Origin: Cryptomeria japonica
Taxonomy: Eukaryota; Streptophyta; Pinopsida; Cupressales; Cupressaceae
Direction of reading: 5' to 3'
Length of the DNA: 64,000 bases
Assembly (NCBI RefSeq): GCF_030272615.1
Contig: NC_081412.1
Location: 142,746,247-142,810,246, forward strand
Shown here one piece after another: positions 1-9,652 of the stretch. Positions within the stretch are counted from its first letter, which is position 1. Every line of letters starts with the position of its first letter. A model generated the notes under the pieces. The model searched no databases, was not told the origin of the DNA, and worked only from the letters and a program-made list of their open reading frames with translations. The position numbers and the translations under genes are program-made.

Positions 1-318
1 ATGATTTTTGATCGAAATTTTTTGAATTTTTATTTTTATTTTTATTTTTTCGAAAAATATTTTCAAAAAATTAATTTTTTTTTTTCCAAAAAATATAATG
101 ATTTTTTTTTGAAATCCGTACAATACTAGCAAAATTGGAGAAAAAAATTTTCTCACCAAAATAGGCCGACTTTATAACCAAAATTCATGGAAATGGCCTT
201 CTGGACGTAATGACGGGGTCGGATCTGGTCTAGGACGCCTCCAAAAGATGCTGCTCCTCAGATCTGCCTCTTGACGTCGCAATAATGCCTCTTCAAGACG
301 AATCAATGAAGCCCCAAT

Positions 319-331
319 GGCTCTGATACCA
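319..331 (-). promoter_or_regulatory. Primer-binding site of TRG-1
   Basis: On the minus strand the 13 bases directly inside the LTR read TGGTATCAGAGCC. This is the usual plant copia priming site, complementary to the 3' end of initiator methionine tRNA. TRG-2 has the identical site in the same place. Confidence 0.85.
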
Positions 332-769
332 TGTGAGATTTTGCCAAGATCAAGAGCTCAATATGGGACAAGAATAAACTGTATTCTCATCAATAGAAAA
401 TGATCAATAATCAAGATTCAATAGTTGTTACATACAATGTAGATGAGCTTGCTTATATAGGCAAGGCTAGGGATATGTGAGCACACAAACATGACATGTG
501 GCTCAATAAGAAACAAGGGTAGGTAGGAAATAGGTGTGGGTAGGTAGGAGAAATAATATAATAGTCCACATGAGGTGGATCACCCACTGAATGTGGAGTG
601 TAACAACAAGATCAACACCATAAAAGGTGGAATTTCTCCTACACACACTATCCCAATGTGGCACAAATACCCAAGTGTCTCATACCTAAACTACTATGAA
701 ATTGCATTATCCTAAGTAAACTTAAGTAAGTGTAATAATATCCATGATGAATAATTATTTACACCAACA
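332..769 (-). repeat. 5' LTR of TRG-1 (438 bp)
   Basis: It begins TGTGAG and ends CACCAACA on the plus strand and is about 90% like the TRG-2 LTRs outside gaps. It lacks a block of about 23 bases after GAGCTCAAT and about 40 bases around 578-600 that both TRG-2 LTRs keep, so it is an older or different subfamily copy. A TATATAGG box (minus strand CCTATATA) sits near 455-462. Confidence 0.85.
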
Positions 770-779
770 ACAATCCCAA

Positions 780-1462
780 ATGACTTAAGGGATAAATTCA
801 ATAAGTTTGCAGGAAATAATGCTATTATTGGTGAGGAACATCTGAGGGATTTCATAGATAAGTTAAATGAATATGAAGTGGAGCATGAGGATGTTGTCAT
901 GAAAATTTTTGTGCAATCTCTGACAGAGGATGCCATGGATTGGTACAGAGGGTTGCCAACTGCAAGCATCAGTTCTTGGGAATAATTTGAGAGATATTTC
1001 AAAGAGCGGTATGGTGACAAAACTAATGCAATATTTATGTTAAATGAGTTCAACAACATCAAGAAGTCATTAAATGAGGATGTGGCTGATTTTAATATCG
1101 GATTTCAAAAGGCTATGCATAAGTTATTTCAATTTTTAAGGTTGGATGATAATGTTTGTCTAACTACATATATGAATGCATTTGATGCAAAAATGACGTA
1201 TATCCTTAGAGATAAAGATCCTCAAAGTATTAGAGATTCATTTAGGATAGCCATAAATGTTGAAGGAAATAGAAGAGCTTCAGGTAAGCTTGGAAGAAGA
1301 GAGGATCCCAGATTCTCTAAGAGTGCAAAGGATAGAGTTGAGAAATATTTAGGGTCAAAACCTAAAGAGGAAGACAAATGGGACAAGGTACTTAATACCT
1401 TGAAGGATGTCAAATTGATCGTGGAAAAGAATGATAAGGGTTATGTACCAAATAAGCCATAG
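780..1462 (+). pseudogene. Gyp-1 gag (capsid region)
   Basis: The reading frame holds the plant retrotransposon gag signature: a stretch ending in AMDWYRGLPTASISSWE, then a stop where a codon for Gln or Glu would be expected (about 984), then FERYFKERYGD and FNNIKKSLNEDVADFNIGF. This is the part of gypsy Gag that builds the capsid around the element RNA in the cytoplasm. The open part starts at 1037. The N-terminus is missing because TRG-1 ends at 769. A matching gag stretch (KRSPQEKMTDFNFRFQKTW) is present in Gyp-4, so the two are related. The call rests on these motifs; the exact ends are approximate. Confidence 0.8.
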
Positions 1463-2489
1463 TTTAATAAATTTAATAGACCCCCAAGATTGCAGGATTA
1501 TCCTTACAATAGAAATTGGAAGGATGGCAAACCAGTTCAACAACAAAAGAATAAGCAAGAGCATCAAAATCCTGATCCATTGCAAAAACACACAGTGAAT
1601 GTTATTGAGGATACACCTTGGTGTGTTGCTTGTCAATCACCCCACTCACCTGAATATTGTTGTTGCATAGTTTATTTCTGCCAAAGATGGGTTACATGAA
1701 GAAGAAGAAGAAACCTTTGAGGATGATAATGTTGATTGTCTCATGACTACTTTTTATCTCAGAGGGGCAGAATATTTTTTTGATATTGAGACTCGGGATA
1801 TGGATGTAGATCATCAGAGGTAGAGGATAGAATCATACCATTAGCAAGTTTTTTTCTGATGATGATTCATGTGTTGATGATCAAATGTGTAATGCTGAAC
1901 AAGGAGAAGATTTTGTATCCTTGAGAAGACCTTTAGATGAAGAGATTACTTGAATAAGAGCTTCTATGTTAGCTCAAGTTAAAATTAATTATCACTTGAG
2001 AAACAAAAAAGTTGGTGAAGACCAAGGAAAGCCTTCTGGTCTATTCATTAAAGAGTTCAAAAGTAAAGGCAAGGAGGTCAAGTAGGATAAGCTAAGGAAG
2101 GATGCAATCAAGATCAAGGAGGTCAAGGAGAAAGAATGGGCTAAGAAAGATGAAATTATAAAGCCTAGTGAGGAAAATGTTTCACCTAAGGTGAAGAAAA
2201 AGATAGTTGAAAAACCTGTTGCATTTGCTGGAGAGGACATGAAGCAAAAAAGAATGTTGAAAGAAACAAACCAAAGAATCATGAAGGAAAATCAAGTATG
2301 TCTCTTGGATTTACAGTTTACACACCTGTTGATATGCTTCAGTTGCTTTCTCATATTATAGTTAAAGTCCCTTTACAAGAAATTCTAAGAATTGAAGAGC
2401 ATAAAGAGAAAAACGTGGCCTGGGTCATGGGTGTTTCTTATTCTACTAGGATTGAACATGAGAATGTTTCTTATAATGTAAAGGAATGA
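1463..2489 (+). pseudogene. Gyp-1 gag C-terminus: zinc-knuckle-like segment and lysine-rich linker
   Basis: At about 1615-1665 the frame reads TPWCVACQSPHSPEYC, a Cys/His cluster in the place of the nucleocapsid zinc knuckle. It is not a canonical CCHC box but matches CYPCNQPYNQTTC in Gyp-4, so it is a lineage feature. About 1990-2290 encodes a highly charged, lysine-rich linker (for example SKGKEVK and KKKIVEKP) of the kind found between nucleocapsid and protease. Several stops and at least one frameshift break the region. Confidence 0.6.
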
Positions 2490-2954
2490 GTGAATAAAAA
2501 TGAGACAAAGAATAAGGAGTTAGAGGGAATGGTTTCTCATATTCACCAAATTTATCTTGAAGACACAGTAGGTGAGAGCCTTGATAATGTAGACCCTTTC
2601 TTTCTGAGTGTTATCATAAATGAAGGAGTCTTAAATAATTATATGATTGATTCTGGGGCCTCAAATAATATCATGCCAATGAGGATAATGCAAGCCATGG
2701 ATTTAAATGTAGATACTCCTCAGGGTAGATGTTGTGCTATGGATTCAAGAGAAGTACCTGTGATAGGTACTATAAGGGCATTTACTTATAAACTTGATGG
2801 CTTCCTTGAGAAGGAGTTAACCATGAGTGTCCTAGTTGTACATATCCCACCTTATTATGGGATGTTGTTGTCAAGAAAGTGGAGTGCCTCTATGGGTGGA
2901 ATTTTGCAGTGTGATTTATCTTATGCCACTTTTTTATTGATGGTAGAAATGTAA
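2490..2954 (+). pseudogene. Gyp-1 aspartic protease
   Basis: The frame is open for about 154 codons and carries the retropepsin active-site motif MIDSGASNNIMP (Asp-Ser-Gly at 2649-2657). A second conserved stretch follows, MSVLVVHIPPYYGMLLSRKW, which corresponds to the flap and C-terminal strands of plant gypsy proteases. The enzyme would cut Gag-Pol inside the particle as a dimer. The frame breaks near 2950 while homology continues. Gyp-4 has the same protease at 48.2-48.7 kb (MIDSGASSSVMP). There is no initiation codon of its own, as expected for a domain of a polyprotein. Confidence 0.85.
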
Positions 2955-3119
2955 AGATTGAAAGGGAGTCAAGAGTGCCATATATGATGGTACATGAAAA
3001 AGACTCTGATGAAGACATGACATATTTTGTAGACACATATATCAATTCATTTAGAGTTAAGGATTCTCTGCAAAAGAAAATGGGACAACCTTCACCATTG
3101 GATGAGGAAATAGAGAAAT

Positions 3120-3530
3120 CATCAAGTGACGATGATTTATGGATGTTGTATTTTGTTGGAGCTATCTCAAAAGAGGGATTAGGTGCAGGTATATTATTCA
3201 TTTCACCCAATCGAGAAAATTTTCATTTATTTTTTTACTCTGTCTTTTGCATGCACAAATAATGTGACAGAATATCAAGAATTTCTACTCAGTTTGAAAT
3301 TAGCTAAAAAACATCAGATAAAGAATCTCAAAGTCATTGGAGATTTTGAATTAGTCATATCCCAAGTTAGGTCTAAGTATGCATCAAAGAATAGAAGGAT
3401 GAAGCAATAAAGGAATGATGTATGGGATCAGATTGAGAATTTTGATGCATTTAGCATTGACTGGAAGGAAAGAAGCTATAATAGAATGGTGGACTTGCTA
3501 GCCAATATAGCTTTAAGGCCAGAAGATATT
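3120..3530 (+). pseudogene. Gyp-1 archaeal-type RNase H (aRNH), upstream of RT
   Basis: The translation reads DDLWMLYFVGAISKEG, GAGILFISPNRE, then NNVTEYQEFLLSLKLAK, KNLKVIGDFELVISQVRSKY and, after a stop, MVDLLANIALRP. These are the successive motifs of the second, archaeal-like RNase H known from Tat-clade gypsy elements, and they match the copy in Gyp-3 at 40.4-40.8 kb (LYFDGSYTNHG, LQVYGDSQLIVNQF). Here the first catalytic Asp (YFDG) has become Val and the conserved GDSQL has become GDFEL, so it would be inactive. It sits between protease and RT, whereas Gyp-3 has it after the retroviral-type RNase H. A frameshift lies near 3240. Confidence 0.75.
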
Positions 3531-3859
3531 ACCTTTGCTAGAATCTCAAAAGTTGAAGTTCAATCTAGGCCTTCGGTCCTTGATAACATTGAAAGCTGGT
3601 AGGTTTTCAATGATGATGATGATATTTTAAGGTTCTTAACTTATGTGGAACAATATAAAAACTAGGAGATTAATTTTGGTGCCTTTGTACAAAAAGAGGA
3701 TGGAAAGGAGATGATCTTTGAGAAGGAGGTGATTCAATTGAAGAGAAATAGAATTCCCAAAGATTTGGTTGGTTTGGAAAGGGTGTTTGATAGTCAGGAT
3801 AAGGTCGAGGTTGCTACCACTGCCCCACACCCTAAGGATTAGAATAAATTAACCTTGGG

Positions 3860-4852
3860 ATGGAAGGATGCCCAAGGAAGGTGTATATTGGAAGGAAAAT
3901 GTCACCCAAGGTAAGAAAAATGTTGATTGATTTGTTAAGGAAGTATAAACATGTCTTTTCTTGTTCATATGATGACCTGAAAGATTATAGGGAGGATTCA
4001 TTTCAACATGAGATTCCTTTGGAGGAAAATGATAAGCCCTTTAGAAAGAACCAAAGACCTATTAATCCAACATTAGCACCCAAGATGCAAGAAGAATTAG
4101 TCAAGATGAGGGATGCTAGAATCATAAAACCCATCAAACATTGGACATGGGTGTCTAACTTGGTACCTGTGAGAAAAAAGAATGGAGATATCAAATTGTG
4201 TGTTGATTTTAGGAATTTGAATATATCTTCATTAAAAGATAACTATCCATTGCCTAATATGGAAGCAATGTTGGAAGGGGTCACAGGTTGTGATCTTTTG
4301 TCTATGATGGATAGATTTTTAGGGCATAACCAAGTAGTGGTTAAAGAATCAGAGCAGTACAAGACACCTTTTACTACACCTTGGGGAACTTATGTTTATG
4401 TAAGGATTCCTTTTGGCTTAACAAACAAAGGAGCAACCTCATTTCATAGATCAATGGATGTTGCATTTTCTGATATTATAAATGTCTTCTTAGTTGTATA
4501 TCAAGATGATTTAACAACATATTCTAGGAAGGAAGATGATCATTGTGGTCATCTTGAAAAATATTTCAACAGGGCTGTTGAATATGAAATATCTTTAAAC
4601 CCAAAGAAGTGGTCTTTTGGGGTGACTGAAGGTAAATTGTTGGGTCATATTGTTTCAAGAGATGATGTAAGGATTGACCTAGAAAGGGTAGCAACAATTG
4701 ACAAAGTCCCTCAGCTCAAGACATTGAAAGCCATTCAATCATTCTTTGGGAAAATCAATTTTGTCAGAAGGTTTGTCACTAACTTTGCTGAAATTAGTAA
4801 GACCCATTTCCAAGATGTTAAAAAAGGGCACAAAGTTAGAATGGTAAGTTGA
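3860..4852 (+). CDS. Gyp-1 reverse transcriptase
   Basis: An open frame of 330 codons contains the RT fingers, palm and thumb: MRDARIIKPI, WVSNLVPVRKKNGDIKLCVD, FRNLNISSLKDNYPLPNME, then FTTPWGTYVYVRIPFGL and the catalytic box VYQDDLTTYS near 4495-4525. Family members usually have Y-I/V-D-D; here it is YQDD. SLNPKKWSFGVTEGKLLGHI follows, then the connection region. The first palm Asp (LLSMMD, usually followed by FSGYNQI) is present, but the next residues are changed to RFLGHNQV. This is the best preserved part of the element and copies RNA to DNA in the particle. The Met at 3860 is internal to the polyprotein. Confidence 0.9.
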   Translation: MEGCPRKVYIGRKMSPKVRKMLIDLLRKYKHVFSCSYDDLKDYREDSFQHEIPLEENDKPFRKNQRPINPTLAPKMQEELVKMRDARIIKPIKHWTWVSNLVPVRKKNGDIKLCVDFRNLNISSLKDNYPLPNMEAMLEGVTGCDLLSMMDRFLGHNQVVVKESEQYKTPFTTPWGTYVYVRIPFGLTNKGATSFHRSMDVAFSDIINVFLVVYQDDLTTYSRKEDDHCGHLEKYFNRAVEYEISLNPKKWSFGVTEGKLLGHIVSRDDVRIDLERVATIDKVPQLKTLKAIQSFFGKINFVRRFVTNFAEISKTHFQDVKKGHKVRMVS

Positions 4853-5294
4853 GACAACCAAGGCATTTTAGGAAATCAAGCGAGCTATTAAGAATGCACC
4901 TATTCTGAAAACACCTGATTATGGCAAACCTACACAAATATTTTCATTTGCATCTTTTCATACTGTTGTTGTTGTCTTATTGCAAAAGAATTTAGAGGGT
5001 TTTGAACAAGCCATAGCATTTTTTAGTAAGTCCTTGTAGGTTGCAGATTTGAAGTATGATTTAAATGAGAAACAGGCTTATGCACTAGTAAAGGAAGTAA
5101 AATCTTTTAGGAGTTATCAGATGGGAGCCACAGTGGCTACACATGTGCCTAGTGCTCTACTCAAAGACATTTTCACTCAACAGGAAGTGTTTGGAAGGAG
5201 ATGTAGATGGATCAATAGGATCCAGGAATTCAATATTGATATCCAAATCACTAATTTAGTGAGAGGAAAAGGATTGGCCAAATTTATGGCTTAG
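4853..5294 (+). pseudogene. Gyp-1 retroviral-type RNase H
   Basis: Downstream of RT the translation continues KTPDYGKPTQIFSFASFH, IAFFSKSL, then DLKYDLNEKQAYALVKEVKS and RRCRWINRIQEFNIDIQ. This is the degenerate RNase H that normally follows RT in gypsy elements and removes the RNA strand after copying. Stops fall at 4850 and about 5037. The catalytic residues are poorly preserved. Having this domain as well as the aRNH upstream is what marks the element as a dual-RNase H type. Confidence 0.75.
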
Positions 5295-6611
5295 AGTAAT
5301 TTGGATGCAAATCAGATAAATGTTATAGTGGAGGAACACAAAGCTTATGTCTATGATATGGATGGTTGTGAGTGGTATGATGATATCATATACTACTTGC
5401 AGAAAATGAAATGTCCTGAAGATATGGCTGATAATAAAAAGATGACATTGAAATTACATTCTATAAAATATGCCATTGTTAATGGAAAACTTTGGTTGAG
5501 GAACAATGATGGTGTCATATTAAAATGTGTTGACCATGACCAAGCTCAGAAGTTGTTGTCAGAAATGCATGGTGGAGTTTGCGAAGGGCATTATATGGCC
5601 AAGACAAATGCACACAAGGTATTAAGGGTTGGGTTTTGGTGGCCAATAATTTTCAAGGATGCACATTAGTTAGTTAGAAGATGTGATCCATGGCAAAGGT
5701 TTTCAGGAAATTTTTTTTTTTTTCAGGAAATTTGCCATTGAAACCTGTAAATGTGCAGGCTCCATTCCAGCAATGGGGTATAGACTTTATTGGAGAAATA
5801 GCATGTAAGTCTAGTGGTTGTCACTCTTGGATATTGGTGGCTATTGACTATTTCACTAAGTGGGTTGAAGCTATACCTACTAGGAAGGCAACAAGTAAGG
5901 TGGTGATTGATTTTCTCATGAATAATGTATTGACTAGAATTGGATGTCCTAAAAGAATAGTCTCTGATAACGCTATGAGTTTTAAGTTAGAGGAATATGA
6001 AGATTTTTGCAACAAATATGGTATATAGATTTCATACTCATCACACTATCACCCATAGGGAAATGGGCAAGCTAAATCAAGCAATAAGAGTTTGATGAAA
6101 ATTATTAAAATAATCCTGGAGAAAAATAAAAAGGCTTGGGACTCAAAGTTAAAATTGGCATTTTGGGCATATCGAGTGATAGTTAAGAAAGCAATATGAT
6201 GTGCACCTTTTGACTTGGTGTATGGTATGCACACAAGATAACCTCAAAACAATTTGATGGAAATGTATAAGTTCGTCCAAACTTATGACAATGATATAGA
6301 TGATAATATGCAGTTGAGGGTTGAAGCTTTGATGGAATTGGATGAAATTAGAAGAGAAAATAACACCAGAAATGTAAAATTATAAATGCAAATAAAAAAA
6401 TTGTATGACTTTTCAAGTTAATGATTTGGTTCTGATGTGGAATACCAAATTAGAAGATAAAGGAAAACATGGAAAGTTTGACACCATTTGGCTTGGCCCA
6501 AATCTGATCCAGAGCCAGTGGGGAGAAGATTCATATTTTCTCCAAAATATAATTGGTGATACTCTTGAATTGCCTATTCATGGACAATTCTTGAAGCTCT
6601 ACTTTTCTTAA
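5295..6611 (+). pseudogene. Gyp-1 integrase
   Basis: The N-terminal zinc-binding part is seen as LLSEMHGGVCEGHYMAKTNA and then RRCDPWQRF, where the second Cys of the CxxC pair has become Trp. The core follows at about 5750-6100: WGIDFIGE (first Asp), YFTKWVEAIPTRKATSKVV, CPKRIVSDNAMSF (second Asp) and NGQAKSSNKSL, in which the catalytic Glu is Lys. The C-terminal part at 6405-6611 (FQVNDLVLMWNT, GKFDTIWLGP, LELPIHGQFLKLYF) is the target-binding end. A frameshift lies in a T-run near 5710 and stops occur near 6027, 6057 and 6199. Integration activity is impossible for this copy. Confidence 0.88.
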
Positions 6612-8130
6612 AGTAGTTACTTTTCCCTGAGCATTAGATTAGTTCTTGTACATAAGTAGAGTAGTTGCTTTTTTGTTTGAGTCGTGTTGTCTAGGTTTTT
6701 TCCTTTTGGTCTACTCTGCAAAATGGTCTGATCCACCAAAGACTTTGGATTTCTTGTAGAATTCTTGAGTAATGATTGTCTCCAACAAGAGCCACTGATA
6801 GTCCTAAAAATCACTGCACAAAAAAAAAAATTCATGCCTTAGTCAAAATATTAGTCATCCTCGATTAATTTTATTCTTTGTTCCTGCCTTTGGGGTTTAG
6901 GGTTTAGGGTTTTATGCTTTTTTAATTAAATATTATGGAAAAACCCTAAGCCTGTTATAATTTTTCATTACCTTTTTGTCTTAAGGCTTGAGGGTCATCA
7001 CGTTATTGACGGGGCCATTTTATCCCCTTAGTTGTGGTTACCTATATTATCCTACGTGGGCCCTATTTAACATTTCAGCCGACCCCTTTACATTTTCCTA
7101 AGTCAAATGTTTTAATATTTCGGTCGGCAATTAAACCGTGAGAAAATCCTACAGCCTACACTCCCCTGAAGTCGAAGGTGCGTGGTGTTTAAGGACCACG
7201 ACATCATGAGATGATGCCATGTGTCCAAGGCAGGGAGGTTAAGCCGACAATTAAACCTTTGCAACATTTGTTGTTACCGGTTTCCAACAAATAAAGTACA
7301 AACTACTAATGGTTCATCAATATGCACATGCTTGTAATGGACGAAGATGTTTTAATTTCTACATAAAAGTTGCTCGATTGTTAAGGGACTTAAGAAGGTG
7401 GTCATTGTGGCTGGTAGGTAAATAGTGAACTGATCCAACAATCCTTGTAACCCCACGATCAAGGGATGCAAGGGGATTATGGACCATGGAATCACGAGAT
7501 GATGTCACATGTCCAAGGCAGACCAAGTGAAGTTGATGGTGGGGTTGCTAACCGAGGCAAAGTAAGCAGTTAGTTGGCTATGCCATGTCATACTTTGGGT
7601 GGAGCCGCTTGCCACATGTGATGGTCAATTTTAGATTGACTAAAGATAATCATACAATGCACCATTATGGAAGATGATCGATGGTTCAGTTTTAAAATTA
7701 TTTCAAATGCAAGTTTGAGCTATTTTTTCACTCGTGCAAGCAGTAATGGTGGATGAGACAGTGACATTTCATTCCTGAACAATAATAAAAGCATTCTCAG
7801 AGCTATTTTCAATTCAGTGATTCATAGCGATTCAAAAGGTATCCTTGGAGCTGAAGAAGATTAAGACGGGTTCTTGCAGTGTAGGATTGCGATTTGCCTG
7901 GTATTGGCAAAGCAACAAGTTTCTAAACACCCCTTCTATGTTCCCTGAATGATTGAAGTGTCAATTATGTGAGTAATTGTAGGGAAAACCTCACGAATTG
8001 TTCTAGGGTTCACAATTTGATAAGAATCTGCATGATTCTGTGTTGTTCTTGAGGTTCTTGTATTGAATCCTAGTTTTATTTTCCTCTTGTGGTTAAGTGA
8101 TAGAAACCCTAGTCTAGTAAGATGGCTCCC
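6612..8130 (+). other. Gyp-1 3' end and 5' non-coding region of OrfA-1
   Basis: No gene is visible. From about 6885 a telomere-like run GGGGTTTAGGGTTTAGGG begins; a counterpart lies at the same relative place (about 1.5 kb before the ORF) in OrfA-2, so I place the start of the OrfA unit here. A 40-bp segment occurs twice, at about 7190-7232 and 7480-7522 (shared ATGTCCAAGGCAG end). A putative 3' LTR of Gyp-1 should start shortly after 6611 but I could not identify it. Confidence 0.5.
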
Positions 8131-9652
8131 CCATGAAAACATTTAGGGCAGACTGAATATTTGAAGAGAAATATTTTTAATGATTTTCTTGACCAATTAA
8201 AGCCCTCAACTAACGACAAGTACCAAGGCCAGAAACTTGTTCATGGTAAAACCCTAGGAGAAGGGTTGACTGATAGAGCATACCACTTAGCGGATGCTAG
8301 GGTACCAATGAATAGGATAGATATATTCAAATTATGGTATGGACAAAGGAATTTACAATCCCCATTCTCAAGTGTCTGACAATATAACTTGGGTAAATTA
8401 GTGGTGCCAAATGTGTTCATGGATGTCAACCTTCTCAAGGCTATTGTAGATAGATATGACCTTGTCTTGAGGGTTATAAGGGGAAATGAAGGAGTGATTA
8501 TGCTAACAATAAGGAGAGAGGAATTCGAGGTGATCTTCAACTTGTATGAACCATCTGCTAACCTGGTACAAGAAGATTTAAATGAATTGAAGGCAAGAGT
8601 ATTATAGAATGAAAGGTTTCATTAGAACTATCTTTCTTCCAATTCATTTGGCAAAAGCAATAGAGACAACATACTACATTGTCCCTATTTTAGTGAAGGC
8701 TTTTCCCATTGGTGTTTTTGATCCTTATTTTTAAGCTACCTTTTTCTCTCTATGTCAAGACTTGGGGTTCAATCCAATTACAATTATGCCACATGACTTG
8801 ATGTATATGGCTATGCAAATTCAACATCCAAATTATATAGTGATTTTTGACTTCGTCCCATACCTTGAAGAGAACATTCATGAGGGGTTGTAGGATGTTA
8901 AGAATGAAGTGTCAGACACTCATTTCTATTGGTACTCCTTTCTCATGCACATGTTCTTTTATCGGAATGCACATTACTTTGAAGGCACTATGAACCTCAA
9001 AAGAACAATTGACAATAATGAAATTCCAGTGCAACATTGGAGCATGGATATGTCTTGGGACAGACATGAGGCTAGCTTTGTGATGTTTGATAACAACTTT
9101 GCTTCTAGGTTAAGAAAAATATTGATAGTGAGCCCACCAAGGATCCCCATGGAGCTGCATGATTTTGTAAGGCCTAAGTAGAGGTTGTCACTTCTAAATA
9201 TTGAGGACAATTGTGGGGATTTCATCCCTTATCCTATTAGCACTATTATCAGAATTTATGGTTTCTTTGGTCAGCCACATGTATTGCCTTTTAATGTTCG
9301 TTTGAGAATGGGTTTTGCTGAATTAATGTGGCAAATAGGATGCATCCATGATAAGGAATTAAAGGGAAGAGGCAAAGGAACAATTTTCCTTGATTATACT
9401 GTCATTCCATATTTTGTGATTTTAAAAGGAGGATATGAGCATTTCAACAAGTTTTTTGCACCATATCATTTAGGGGTTAGCATAGCCAGACATAGTGACC
9501 CGGAGGGGTTTTATAACATATTCAGGAAAAGAATAAAAGGAGGCCTATTTCCCCATGAACACAATTTCCCTAAGGATATAATAAGAAATGAGTTTTATTT
9601 CATGATTCAAGATTGGAGGAAAGAGAAATGGATAGCTTTTAGGAAGCTATGG
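8131..9652 (+). pseudogene. OrfA-1 N-terminal half (unrecognised retroelement-associated ORF family)
   Basis: I do not recognise this protein, but it is clearly homologous to OrfA-2 on the other strand. Matching stretches in order are NIFNDFLDQL / NICDDFLEQL, GKLVVPNVFMDVNLL / GKLVVPGVFMDVDLL, YSFLMHMFFY / YSLLMHMFLF, STIIRIYGFFGQPHVLPF / STIFRVYGFRGTPYLLPY, RGKGTIF in both, and FPKDIIRNEF / FPKDLIRNEF. The pattern of a globular, hydrophobic front half is shared. Stops (8377, 8605, about 8890, 9180) and frameshifts break it. At 9652 it is interrupted by Cop-1 and it resumes at 17264. No retroviral, transposase or host-enzyme motif is visible, so no function is assigned. Confidence 0.75.

Larger units (their letters stand above)
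1..769 (-). mobile_element. TRG-1: 5' end of a non-autonomous gag-only LTR retrotransposon (partial)
   Basis: This is the 5' terminal piece of a minus-strand element that continues off the left edge. Bases 110-331 match 35800-36025 of TRG-2 almost base for base, and bases 332-769 match its LTR. The piece holds the outer LTR, the primer-binding site and the start of the untranslated leader, including the same T-rich runs. No coding sequence of the element lies inside the window. Its right edge abuts Gyp-1 gag sequence, so it inserted into or recombined with that gypsy copy. A target duplication cannot be checked because the other end is outside the window; the first five bases after it are ACAAT. 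Confidence 0.85.
770..6611 (+). mobile_element. Gyp-1: degenerate Ty3/gypsy element (Tat-like) with RNase H upstream of RT
   Basis: Gag, protease, an archaeal-type RNase H, reverse transcriptase, a retroviral-type RNase H and integrase are recognisable in this order on the plus strand, with many stops and frameshifts. The 5' LTR and leader are cut off by TRG-1. I could not identify a 3' LTR after 6611. The second RNase H points to the Tat clade of plant gypsy elements, but its place between protease and RT is the less usual arrangement. Its gag and protease resemble those of Gyp-4. Confidence 0.85.

Noticed and set aside
6885-6912. Possible chromosome-end or interstitial telomere repeat
   Set aside because: Only two to three units are present and the same box occurs in the second OrfA unit, so it is part of that unit and not a telomere.
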